From NCBI GenBank assembly GCA_963665005.2, contig CAXXTQ010000001.1:2666001-2730000 (forward strand): a stretch of 64,000 bases of DNA. Direction: 5' to 3'. Within the stretch, counting starts at the first letter, position 1. Each line of letters starts with the position of its first letter. The DNA is from G963665005 sp963665005. Lineage in GTDB: Bacteria; Bacillota; Clostridia; Christensenellales; SZUA-584. The translations under genes were made by a program, and so were the position numbers. Below are positions 24,488-32,747 of the stretch, in pieces. The notes beneath the pieces are model-generated. The model saw only the letters and a list, made by a program, of their open reading frames with translations. It did not search any database and had not been told where the DNA came from.

Positions 24488-24756
24488 CTTGAAAACCTCC
24501 AATACCATTTATATTCTGATTGTAACAACTTAAAATATGGCAGTCAAATTTGAGCTATGTTTATTTAAAAGCTGTTTTTTAAAAGCAGAAAATAAAAATC
24601 CATTACCCCAAGCTGATACCGATATCCAATGTTACTCATAAATACAGCATCTCGAAGAACACTGCTAATCTTATCCGATGTAGAACTCTACAGCATAGAG
24701 CACATATATTTATTTTCCTGCTTTAATATTACTTCTTGCTGGGTAGTACTTATGGT

Positions 24757-24855
24757 GTGTCAATATGCGACACCCATCTGTGTCGTATATTGACACGGGG
24801 TATTTTGGCATACGGATTGCGTGTAAAAAGATATAGGGGTGTCACCATATGACAT
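24757..24855. promoter_or_regulatory. Palindromic GTGTC...GACAC site cluster
   Basis: Arm 24757-24773 (GTGTCAATATGCGACAC) is an inverted repeat of arm 24780-24796 (GTGTCGTATATTGACAC) with one mismatch, and each arm is itself a GTGTC-GACAC dyad. A third, partial copy GTGTCACCATATGACAT lies at 24839-24855. Together they look like an operator or replication-type iteron set next to the helix-turn-helix gene at 24905. The rest of 24508-24904 shows nothing recognisable. Confidence 0.55.
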
Positions 24856-24904
24856 GGGGTAAATTTCTCATTTAATAACTTACAAAACGATGGTTCTGGT
24901 GTTG

Positions 24905-25226
24905 CTACGCCGTGCTGTTAGCCACCTCGTATGGCTTTGGGAATATGGTATATTGGTTACTCGTTTGACTTTTATTTAACCTGTACCTGCTTTCGCGAAT
25001 AAGCAATCTTTCACGTTCGAGTTCTCGAAGTGCATTGCCTGCGCTCGTTCTTCCCATACTGCATTGTTTCATTATAGTTTGTTTAGATGGAAAGCTTTGA
25101 GATTCACTATCAGCGCATCTGCAAAGATAAATATACAGCATTTTTGCTTGTATAGATAAATCCATCTCAAAGATGGCATTGTAAGAATAAAACCAGTTTT
25201 TTACGTTCCGCTTTTTGTATAATCAT
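24905..25226 (-). pseudogene. Helix-turn-helix protein with a frameshift in an A6 run
   Basis: AAGGAGTTGTTAAA precedes ATG 25226 (MIIQKAERK). That frame stops early, but one base less in the six-A run (25197-25202) joins it to KNWFYSYNAIFEMDLSIQAK and LYIYLCRCADSESQSFPS. The helix-turn-helix KQTIMKQCSMGRTSAGNALRELE follows. The joined sequence matches the winged-helix proteins commonly carried by Firmicutes conjugative elements. The open part alone starts at ATG 25165. Either a true frameshift, a sequencing error, or slippage on A6. Possible ligand: the palindromes at 24757-24855. Confidence 0.7.
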
Positions 25227-25279
25227 TTTAACAACTCCTTGAAAAATATAGGCGTGGAGTAATCCGCGCCCGTATATTT

Positions 25280-28200
25280 TTATTTCTGCTTTGATTTACG
25301 TTTATATAAGACGATTACAAGACCTGCAAGCAGTATGCAAATTCCTGCTGTTATATAGCTCCATGCAGGGAATGCCTGACCAGTTTTAGGTATTGTCACA
25401 TCCGTCCAGCCGCCTGTTACAGCATCATCATACCAATAGGTTATAGTTAGCTTGCCGTCGATCAAAACAGGCTCAGACGGATAATCAGCTCTAATGAATG
25501 TGTATCCGTCAAGTGGTTTTTTATCCAATTCGTTATCATCTACCCAAGGCATATATTCTTCCTTTACCCAATCCGTATACGAATACGCATCATGAAGTTC
25601 ATGTGTATGTCGAACGTGCCTAAAATACACTTCCACGCTGCCCACAATCGGGTGATTTTGAATATCCATCTCAACAATCACGCCATCCTTTGTAATACTG
25701 AAAGGATAGGGAGTATCATCAAGTATATATCCGCCGGGTACATTTAATTCTTGTAAATAATACTCACCATAGTTTAGGTCGGAAGATAAGACTACGCCGT
25801 TTTCATCTGTTGTCAGTTCCTCGATTAAAGCATCATCAGATGTAAAAATACCGAATACAGCACTTTTTAACGGTATGCCATCGGATGCGCTTGTTTTTGT
25901 TATTTGCACCTTACCTTTGATTATGAGGTTTTCAAAATCAAAGTGTATGATTTGTTTATCCTGTTCTATGAAGAATTGTTTACTTTTTTCATAGAATGTA
26001 TAGCCTGTTGGTGGAGTTATTTCTTTAATATAATATTGGCCATACGTAAACGGCTCGCTGATTGCATAGCCGTTTGTTTCTGTGATAATCTCTTGCAGGA
26101 GTTCATCAGCCATATTGTAAACACCAAATACAGCACCTTGTAATGGTTGTCCTGTTTCAATATCTGTTTTGATTATCTCGACTTGACCTCTAAGCCATGT
26201 GTTTGAAACATTCATTACAATTGTTTCTTTATTGTTTTGGATAGCAAAATAATACTTTGTGTTGTCTAAAATATGTCCTGTAGGTGGTGTTGTTTCAAGC
26301 AAATAGTATTTGCCATACTCTAATAATTCACTTGTTATCTGTCCGTTTTCATCAGTTTTGAGTGTATATATTAATTCATTATCTAATGTGTATAATCCAA
26401 ATACAGCGCCCTCTAAATACACGCCTTGCCGTTCGCCGCTCTTAATTATTTGAACTCTACCACGAATCTTGGTATTATCGGCTGTCAGCTCAACGGTTAC
26501 GCTTTGCTCTCTAATCTCAAAGGGTATGGGTATTTGATTAAGGTTATATCCAACTGGTGATGTGATTTCCTTTAAGTAATGATCACCATACACAAGCTCG
26601 TCACTTACTGCAATGCCGTTCTCGTCAGTAGTTAATTCCTCAATAAGTGCATCGCCTGTATCATAGACGCCGTAAACAGCGCCCTGCAACGGGTTGCCCG
26701 TTTCGCCTGTCTTAAGAATTTGCACTCTACCACGAATTATGCTATTATCTGCGGTCAACTCAACGGTTCTGCCTTGCTCTCTAATCTCAAAAGAGATAGG
26801 CATTTCATTAAGGTTATACCCTGGCGGAGGCGCGATTTCCTTTAAGTAGTAATCACCATATACAAGCTCGGTACTTATAGCAATGCCGTTCTCATCAGTA
26901 GTTAATTCCTCAATAAGAGTATCGCCTGTATCATAGATACCATATACAGCATTATGCAATGGGTTATCCGTTTCGCCCATTTTAAGAATTTGAACTTTGC
27001 CACGGATGAGTATATTATCGGCTGTCAACTCAATGGTTACGCCTTGCTCTCTAATCTCGAAGGGTATGGGTGTTTCATTATGGTTATACCCTGTGGGTGG
27101 CGTGATTTCCTTTAAGTAATAATCGCCATACACAAGCTCGTCACTTATAGCTATGCCGTTCTCGTCAGTAGTTAATTCCTCAATAAGAGTACCGCCTGTA
27201 TCATAGACACCATATACATCGTCCTGCAACGGGTTGTCTGTTTCTCCTGTCTTAAAAATCTGCACTCTACCGCGAATGATTGAATTGCTTTCCTGTAATT
27301 CAACCGTCACGTTGTTCTGTGATATGGTAAACGGTATTTTGTTCGGACTAAGATTGTAACCCGTCGGAGATGTGATTTCCTTTAGATAATAACTACCGTA
27401 CGGCAAGAAATCGCTTGTATCTTGACCGCTTGCGTTGGTGGTAATTTCACCCACCTTTGTATTATTAGATGTGTATATTCCAAAAGTAGCGTTAGCCAAC
27501 GGATTATTAGTTTCGCCGGCCTTTAGAATCGATACACGTCCCTTTATGATTGTGTTATTTGCATTTATGGTAACTGTTTGACCATTTGATTGAATAGTAA
27601 AGTTATGTTTCGTACTGCTTTTCAAATAGCCCGTAGGTGGTGTTATCTCTTGCAGATAATAATTGTTTTGTTGCAAAAATCCACTTCTAACTTCGCCGTT
27701 TGCATTGGTGGTAATCTCGCCAACTTTTGTTCCGTTCATTTTATAGATACCATATACAGCTCCATGAAGCCGAGATGTGTTATCTTCACCATGCTTGATT
27801 AGTTTTACATATCCGCCGGCAGGAGTGTTGCTAAAGTTGACAGTTTTGTTTTGAGAACTCGAGGTAATATTTGCAGACTTTCCGTTTGTACCGTCTAAAT
27901 TATAGTTGGGTGGTGGCGATATTTCTTTGACAGTATAATTACCTTCAGGTATTTTTATGATTGATGCAGTTCCACTCTTAGTCGTGATATTGTTTATACT
28001 ACCGCCATATGTATAATTGCCATCACTCATTTTTGTTAGCTTGATCAGCGCATTACTGCTGTCATAAAGCCTAAAGGTTGCGCCGTCAATCTTTTGTCCG
28101 GTATCCGTCGCAGTCTTATTAATCGTAATGCTGCCTGCCACAGAATTAAAAGAGATATTTCCATAAGCTACAGGCTTTTCACTATCGGTTACAGGAACAA

Positions 28201-29041
28201 TTACAGGCTGCTTATTACCGCTCGCTTTAAACCAGTAAATATTCGATGTTACTCGCGTATCCTGTGCTACAAGGATTTTGTTCATATTTACGGATTGTCC
28301 TGCGTAGGATAGCGGAGCTTCAATCGTTAATATGTTTCCATTATTCCCTGTATATCCACTTATGCTTACTCCTGATGGTATTTTACTATTATCAATAGTA
28401 AACTTGTTGTTGATATTCACGAGATTTATGGTAACTTGACCGACTAAATTATTACCTTGCTTTGTAAGTTTAACATTACTCGGCGACGCTGAAATCGCAA
28501 AAGTTGGTTGAATGTTGCTTCTTGCTTTTTCTACTAAAGAAACCATCCAGTTGTATACGTTTTGATATCCGCTTTTAGGTCTTACATATCCACGGGAAAG
28601 TTTCATAAAGTTATATCCTATGCCTGCACTTTCAGATAGCCATGCACGAATTGCATTCGCTATTGCATATCTCGCTTGGTTTGCAGATAAACCACCTGTC
28701 TGATATGGATAACCATTTTTCAATATAGATATCAGACCGTTGTATGTTGTTGATGAGTATACGGCAGAAGGGTCAAACGCTCCGTAGGTTTCGTTACCTG
28801 AAGGCGCATCAGCCGTATGCTCTATACAATAGGCTATTTCATCTGTTTCAATTATCCAATGATGCGGGGTCTTTAAATTCTTCCATCCGCTGCTGGAATG
28901 ATACTCAAAGTAGTAACCGCCTTGTTCAGCCGTACTGCTACCCACATGCGGATTAGATGGAGGTGTGGCTAATGCCGGAACTGCATTAAACATTATCAAT
29001 GATACTAATAAAACGCTGATTAAAATTTTACCTAATTTCAT
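25280..29041 (-). CDS. Thioester and Cna-B/SpaA-repeat surface adhesin with IPKTG sortase signal (1253 aa)
   Basis: ATG 29041 follows AAGGAG. Signal peptide (1-26, cut after ALA); a TQXA-type thioester domain with the reactive Cys in AYCIEH (Cys 72); a long beta region to about 290; then nine SpaA/Cna-B domains, each starting with G-V-I-K-(T/A) and containing YYLKEITPPTGY, whose Lys and Glu form isopeptide bonds in known family members. A final beta segment (VEVYFRHV, then LTITYWYDD) precedes IPKTGQ, a membrane helix and KRKSKQK. It should be fixed to the wall by a sortase, probably the one at 58286, and help mating-pair contact or host adhesion. Confidence 0.92.
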   Translation of the reverse strand: MKLGKILISVLLVSLIMFNAVPALATPPSNPHVGSSTAEQGGYYFEYHSSSGWKNLKTPHHWIIETDEIAYCIEHTADAPSGNETYGAFDPSAVYSSTTYNGLISILKNGYPYQTGGLSANQARYAIANAIRAWLSESAGIGYNFMKLSRGYVRPKSGYQNVYNWMVSLVEKARSNIQPTFAISASPSNVKLTKQGNNLVGQVTINLVNINNKFTIDNSKIPSGVSISGYTGNNGNILTIEAPLSYAGQSVNMNKILVAQDTRVTSNIYWFKASGNKQPVIVPVTDSEKPVAYGNISFNSVAGSITINKTATDTGQKIDGATFRLYDSSNALIKLTKMSDGNYTYGGSINNITTKSGTASIIKIPEGNYTVKEISPPPNYNLDGTNGKSANITSSSQNKTVNFSNTPAGGYVKLIKHGEDNTSRLHGAVYGIYKMNGTKVGEITTNANGEVRSGFLQQNNYYLQEITPPTGYLKSSTKHNFTIQSNGQTVTINANNTIIKGRVSILKAGETNNPLANATFGIYTSNNTKVGEITTNASGQDTSDFLPYGSYYLKEITSPTGYNLSPNKIPFTISQNNVTVELQESNSIIRGRVQIFKTGETDNPLQDDVYGVYDTGGTLIEELTTDENGIAISDELVYGDYYLKEITPPTGYNHNETPIPFEIREQGVTIELTADNILIRGKVQILKMGETDNPLHNAVYGIYDTGDTLIEELTTDENGIAISTELVYGDYYLKEIAPPPGYNLNEMPISFEIREQGRTVELTADNSIIRGRVQILKTGETGNPLQGAVYGVYDTGDALIEELTTDENGIAVSDELVYGDHYLKEITSPVGYNLNQIPIPFEIREQSVTVELTADNTKIRGRVQIIKSGERQGVYLEGAVFGLYTLDNELIYTLKTDENGQITSELLEYGKYYLLETTPPTGHILDNTKYYFAIQNNKETIVMNVSNTWLRGQVEIIKTDIETGQPLQGAVFGVYNMADELLQEIITETNGYAISEPFTYGQYYIKEITPPTGYTFYEKSKQFFIEQDKQIIHFDFENLIIKGKVQITKTSASDGIPLKSAVFGIFTSDDALIEELTTDENGVVLSSDLNYGEYYLQELNVPGGYILDDTPYPFSITKDGVIVEMDIQNHPIVGSVEVYFRHVRHTHELHDAYSYTDWVKEEYMPWVDDNELDKKPLDGYTFIRADYPSEPVLIDGKLTITYWYDDAVTGGWTDVTIPKTGQAFPAWSYITAGICILLAGLVIVLYKRKSKQK
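26460..27285 (-). repeat. Three near-identical SpaA-repeat coding units
   Basis: Three consecutive units of about 273 bp encode GRVQI(L/F)K-GET--PLQ-VYGVYDTG through YDYYLKEI-P-GYN-NE-PI-FEIREQ. They are much more alike than the flanking six repeats, pointing to recent tandem amplification and possible length variation between strains. Confidence 0.75.
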
Positions 29042-29069
29042 AACTTAACTCCTTTTTCATAATACAAAA

Positions 29070-29094
29070 AACGCCTTGTAATCAAACAAGCCGC
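29070..29094 (-). terminator. Terminator-like hairpin between 29131 and 29041
   Basis: Minus strand GCGGCTTGT-TTGATT-ACAAGGCGT followed by TTTTTG. It may reduce read-through into the large adhesin gene. Confidence 0.5.
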
Positions 29095-29130
29095 AAAGAG
29101 GGAAATAGCATATATAATTGTAGTTTTTTA

Positions 29131-30186
29131 TTACTTTGCCTTAATCTTTTTCCGCTTGCGTTTTACTAAAAAAATCACAAGGCCGCATAAAGCGATTAGT
29201 CCGGTTGCCGCTCCTGCAATAGCCCCCACATAATTTCTTTGCTCTGCTATCATTTCTTCGTAAGTGACAGTCGCCTTAACAACATATTCTGTACCGTTTG
29301 GTACTTTCTTTGAAAGTTCCGCTTCATAAACGGCTGTTGCATCATATACAAGCATGTTTGGTATATCAAAAGTCCCTGAATAAGTGGCAGAGTACCCGAT
29401 AACGTATCTATCGACCGTATAGCCTGCAAGACGCGTGGTCTTACCGTCTTTCGTCAACGTTTCACCTTCCCAGTGGCTATCGGTTATAATATAATGTTTT
29501 GCATCAAATCGCATCTGATCAAGTATCTTTTCTTCTATACCCTCAAATTGTGGTTTGTCTGCAAAAAAAGAAAGACGAGTACCATCTGCAAGCATGTATA
29601 TGTCCTCATAAATTGAGCGGTATGTTTGCTCTACGTGTATATTATTCTCAAGATGTGATTTTACCGTTTCTTTTAGTTTGACAAAATCAAGAGTAACTAA
29701 CACATCTACATTCGTTTTTTCGTCATGATATAAGACATCTAATGTTGACAATGGTTTTGGAGCTTCGGTCTGTAAGTTGTAATTATATTCGACCGTATGG
29801 CTTGCGATTCTGCCTGTTACTTTTCGCTCTGTATATACGATTTCTTTAAGCGGTAATCCGCCAACAAATCCATCTTCATCTACTTGCAACACTTTTTCGA
29901 ATAAACTATCATCTTTTTCTTCCAATCCTTTCTCTGCAAGCTCCATCTCAAACACCTTTATATCAATGGTGGCTTGTGATGTTTCTTTGATGATTTCATA
30001 TTGGACATCCTTCCTCTGATATTTTATGTCATTGTCTGTCATTTCCATTGGTGCATCATAATCAAAGTTTGTATTATCTGTGATAAACTCATATTCCTTG
30101 ACTATGGTTTGTGGTTGGTCTGTTGCAAACGCTGTAGTTATAAATAGCATCAACACGGTTACAATAACAAGTATTGTTTTTTTCAT
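29131..30186 (-). CDS. Surface-exposed single-pass protein of the conjugative element (351 aa)
   Basis: ATG 30186 follows AGGAGG. Signal peptide cut after AFA (about 21), a beta-rich outer domain of about 285 residues, a C-terminal membrane helix (GAIAGAATGLIALCGLVIFL) and a basic tail KRKRKKIKAK. No LPXTG motif. Several acidic-aromatic strands (IVKEYEF, HTVEYNYNL) but no catalytic motif. Position between the adhesin and the transfer ATPase is typical for ICE surface proteins (the CTn4 CD1107-type region). Role unknown, perhaps in mating-pair stabilisation. Confidence 0.75.
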   Translation of the reverse strand: MKKTILVIVTVLMLFITTAFATDQPQTIVKEYEFITDNTNFDYDAPMEMTDNDIKYQRKDVQYEIIKETSQATIDIKVFEMELAEKGLEEKDDSLFEKVLQVDEDGFVGGLPLKEIVYTERKVTGRIASHTVEYNYNLQTEAPKPLSTLDVLYHDEKTNVDVLVTLDFVKLKETVKSHLENNIHVEQTYRSIYEDIYMLADGTRLSFFADKPQFEGIEEKILDQMRFDAKHYIITDSHWEGETLTKDGKTTRLAGYTVDRYVIGYSATYSGTFDIPNMLVYDATAVYEAELSKKVPNGTEYVVKATVTYEEMIAEQRNYVGAIAGAATGLIALCGLVIFLVKRKRKKIKAK

Positions 30187-30273
30187 TTTTATTCCTCCTG
30201 TACGTTAATTTAAATATAAAAAATACCAGTAGTTAAAACTGACATTTTTCAAATATTGGTTACGATAATATGA

Positions 30274-30549
30274 TTAATTTATTCTTATCATCTCCAACAA
30301 AATCGTTCTGACTTCTTCATTAATAAGAGCAGTTAACCCAACACTCGAAAGGGCAAACAGCAGAATATATACGACCACTCGGAACACACTGCCAATACCT
30401 TTAAAAATGGTCGCAAGCAAGTTTTCCTTTTCGTTATGATTAATGACAATAACCTTTTCTTTTTGCTCTTGAGGCGGCTTAATTTTGGAATCTTTAGTAT
30501 ACTTCTTATAAAACCCATTCTTAATAGTGCTGTGTCCTTTAAATTTCAC
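30274..30549 (-). CDS. Small ICE membrane protein (91 aa)
   Basis: The start is GTG 30549, which overlaps the stop of the ATPase-fragment lineage in other copies (GGTGA) and is preceded by AGGAGG. The N-terminus is basic and cytoplasmic, with one or two hydrophobic stretches at about 49-75 (LLATIFKGIGSVFRVVVYILLFALSSVGLTA). The original layout probably coupled it to the ATPase gene now at 32744, before insertion of the radical SAM module. Function unknown. Confidence 0.7.
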   Translation of the reverse strand: MKFKGHSTIKNGFYKKYTKDSKIKPPQEQKEKVIVINHNEKENLLATIFKGIGSVFRVVVYILLFALSSVGLTALINEEVRTILLEMIRIN

Positions 30550-30552
30550 CGT

Positions 30553-30660
30553 TTAAACCTCCTTAAAAAAACCTTTTGCCTTTGGTAGTGGCTCCAAATT
30601 CTCAATATACTCTTTGAATATTGGACTATATATTTCGCGGTTGGCAAAACCATCGCGATC
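30553..30660 (-). pseudogene. Duplicated 3' fragment of the CpaE-like ATPase gene
   Basis: The minus frame reads DGFANREIYSPIFKEYIENL and ends AKGFFKEV before the TAA at 30553. It matches the last about 35 codons of 32744-33841 (DGFTNREIYSQIFKEYVENL) with roughly 10 per cent base divergence; one extra T alters the last codons. It marks the left boundary of the inserted radical SAM module. Nothing else is recognised in 30661-30753. Confidence 0.75.
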
Positions 30661-30753
30661 AAGTAAAATCTTCATACTGTTTCTCCCGCTCCAAATCAAA
30701 CCCAAAATTATATATTTCTTCTATAAAACTTTTTATCCTCATATATGTACGAT

Positions 30754-32136
30754 TTAATCAATTCTTTTTTTCTCACTTTGGAACCTGTAAAGTTTATTAT
30801 AAATATTACCATTATTAATTAAGGGAGCAATTTTTGCGATTAAACTTAATATATCCATGCCAAAAGACATTAACAAGCGCTTGAAGCCGTACTTAAAACC
30901 AAATAATTTTCCGATTTTAAAGGAACTTTTTATTGTATAAAAAGTTTTCAATGCTTTGATAAATTGTTTCTGCAAGTCCCAGGGAGACATATTTTTTGGT
31001 TTAAAAACAACATTCATCATATCGTAATATTTCCATTCATCAACGATGATTCGGTTTTCATTTTGTAATTGTTTGTTTAGAGGTGTCCTAGGATATGGCG
31101 TAAGAATAGTAGGCTGAAGTTGATAGGCATTATTTTCTATCACAAATCGAACAGACTTATCGATATCTTCTTTAGTATCCGTGTCAAGACCCAAGATCAA
31201 ACTTGCAATCAATCTTATGTGATGCTTTTGAAGCATTTTTGCACAGTGTTCGATATCAGAAATTTTTTGTTTCTTTTTTATATTGTCTAGCGATGATTGA
31301 TTTAGCGATTCTATTCCTATTAGCACGCGATTCAAATGTGCTGTGCTTAACAAATCCAGTAGTTCATCATCATTGGCTAAATCTGCACGGCCAAAGAAGA
31401 AAGTTTCTTTGAATACCAACCCGCCATTTACCATCATTCGTAGTATCTTTTTTGCGCGTGATACATCTGCAGTAAAATTATCATCTTCGAAGTTTATATA
31501 TTTAAATCCAATCTTTTTATACATGTCGATTTCTTTGATTACATTTTCTGCAGATCGCACTCTATATGGGGAAAACATTCTTGAGGTAGAGCAAAAATCA
31601 CAACTGTAAGGACAACCTCTTGAGGACATTATATTTGCGGCGGTACATGGTGTTTTCAGCAAGGTATAATCTGGGAATGGTATGACATCTAAATTTTCTA
31701 CAGGTTTCGCGTGAACTATCTTGCTGGTGATATTGCCCTGTACTAAATCTAATATGACGTTTTCAGCTTCTCCAACAACAACTTGATTTGCATGTTTTAA
31801 GCAGTCTTCCGGTACTCCTGATGCATGGATGCCGCCTATATACACGCGTTTGTGGTATTCGTTTCGGATTATATCTCCAAGTTCATAAGCTCTATTTGCG
31901 TTTGATGCCATCGTATAAATACAAATAGCGTCAGCTTCTTTTACAACTTTCCAATCGATACTGCCATTCAATTCTTCATATATCCAAACATCATTTCCGT
32001 GTTCCTTTAGAATGCGCCCCAGAATCAACGAACCTATTATTGAATTTCTATGTCCATAAATACTTAACAAGCCGCCAATTTTATAAATTTTTGATCTTCT
32101 GAACTTTGTTGCAGGAGTGATAAAAACAATTTTCAT
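30754..32136 (-). CDS. B12-binding domain radical SAM protein (460 aa)
   Basis: The N-terminal about 130 residues look like a cobalamin-binding Rossmann domain (ISIYGHRNSIIGSLILGRIL, IYTMASNANRAYELG, YIGGIHASGVP). The radical SAM core carries the CxxxCxxC cluster site in SRGCPYSCDFCSTSRMF (about 173-189). A downstream GIESLNQSSLDNIKKKQ and ILGLDTDTKEDI pattern is typical of the family. A C-terminal helical part of about 110 residues follows. It overlaps the zinc-ribbon gene (ATGA at 32136-32133). Substrate not predictable; neighbours suggest metal-cofactor or redox-protein maturation. Confidence 0.88.
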   Translation of the reverse strand: MKIVFITPATKFRRSKIYKIGGLLSIYGHRNSIIGSLILGRILKEHGNDVWIYEELNGSIDWKVVKEADAICIYTMASNANRAYELGDIIRNEYHKRVYIGGIHASGVPEDCLKHANQVVVGEAENVILDLVQGNITSKIVHAKPVENLDVIPFPDYTLLKTPCTAANIMSSRGCPYSCDFCSTSRMFSPYRVRSAENVIKEIDMYKKIGFKYINFEDDNFTADVSRAKKILRMMVNGGLVFKETFFFGRADLANDDELLDLLSTAHLNRVLIGIESLNQSSLDNIKKKQKISDIEHCAKMLQKHHIRLIASLILGLDTDTKEDIDKSVRFVIENNAYQLQPTILTPYPRTPLNKQLQNENRIIVDEWKYYDMMNVVFKPKNMSPWDLQKQFIKALKTFYTIKSSFKIGKLFGFKYGFKRLLMSFGMDILSLIAKIAPLINNGNIYNKLYRFQSEKKRID

Positions 32137-32312
32137 TTGGCTTGCCTCTCTTTAGTAAAACCACACTGGTGAAAAGTGCCTCTGACCATTTTATCTCCGC
32201 ATTGAGGACAGCTGACCGAAGTACAAGGTAGACCTATTTGATGAGGAATTTTTGCTCCGCATTTTGGGCATACACAGAATCCGTCAGGGCCTGCTGCCAT
32301 ATTGCCGTCCAT
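32133..32312 (-). CDS. Zinc-ribbon small protein (59 aa), 3' part of a split DUF5320-like gene
   Basis: ATG 32312 directly follows an in-frame TGA. Two Cys pairs, CVCPKCG and CPQCG, fit a zinc ribbon, with Gly-Pro rich N-terminus MDGNMAAGPDG. In related proteins as I remember them, a MPRGDG-GPMG N-terminus and this ribbon are one chain, so a nonsense change (CGA to TGA) probably split the gene. The stop overlaps the radical SAM start (ATGA), so the two are translationally coupled. Confidence 0.65.
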   Translation of the reverse strand: MDGNMAAGPDGFCVCPKCGAKIPHQIGLPCTSVSCPQCGDKMVRGTFHQCGFTKERQAK

Positions 32313-32408
32313 TCAGCCTCTACCACCGCTTGTTCGAGCACCCATTCCAGCTCTACCTCCGCCGACAGGGCCTTGGCCCATCGGGCCCGTTCCATCTCCT
32401 CTTGGCAT
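32313..32408 (-). CDS. Gly-rich DUF5320-like peptide (31 aa), 5' part of the split gene
   Basis: AAGGAGGATGTAACG precedes ATG 32408. The product MPRGDGTGPMGQGPVGGGRA continues Gly-rich to residue 31 and stops at TGA 32313-32315. The MPRGDGTGPMG start is characteristic of small Clostridia proteins found beside NifX/NifB-like genes. In frame with the zinc-ribbon part downstream. Confidence 0.6.
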   Translation of the reverse strand: MPRGDGTGPMGQGPVGGGRAGMGARTSGGRG

Positions 32409-32447
32409 CGTTACATCCTCCTTATTTATGATTCTTCATTAATGTGG

Positions 32448-32747
32448 TCACATTCTGTCTTTTCTATACCATAACCACGACCTAACACCCGGTGTACAAG
32501 GGCTTGCACCGCCTGTTAGTATTCTTTGAGAAAGTTTTTGAATAACATCTTTAATCTTTCCTTCAATACCAGTTTGCATTTCAATATTATATTGTTTAAA
32601 TAATTCCATAGCTTTGGGACCCATTCCACCACATACAATTCTTTTTGCACCCTTTTCGTTGAGAAACTGAGGCATCGCCCCCGGTGAATGCCCAGGATTA
32701 TCCAAAATGTTTTTCTCTTTCACATTTCCTTCTCCTTTAGATTTCAT
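32448..32747 (-). CDS. NifX/NifB-like cluster-binding protein, N-terminally truncated (99 aa)
   Basis: Residues about 14-90 match the dinitrogenase Fe-Mo cofactor-binding family: NPGHSPGAMPQFLNEKG, IVCGGMGPKAMELF, and GIEGKIKDVIQKLSQRILTG. Family members normally begin about 25-30 residues earlier with a first beta-alpha unit. Here that part is replaced by MKSKGEGNVKEK, which derives from the duplicated start of the ICE gene at 30549. The start ATG overlaps the ATPase stop (ATGA). It would bind an Fe-S-type cluster if still folded. Confidence 0.75.
   Translation of the reverse strand: MKSKGEGNVKEKNILDNPGHSPGAMPQFLNEKGAKRIVCGGMGPKAMELFKQYNIEMQTGIEGKIKDVIQKLSQRILTGGASPCTPGVRSWLWYRKDRM

Noticed and set aside
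26460..27285. Regular about 273-bp repeats considered as a CRISPR or satellite array
   Set aside because: They are in-frame SpaA domain codons within one continuous gene, without spacers.
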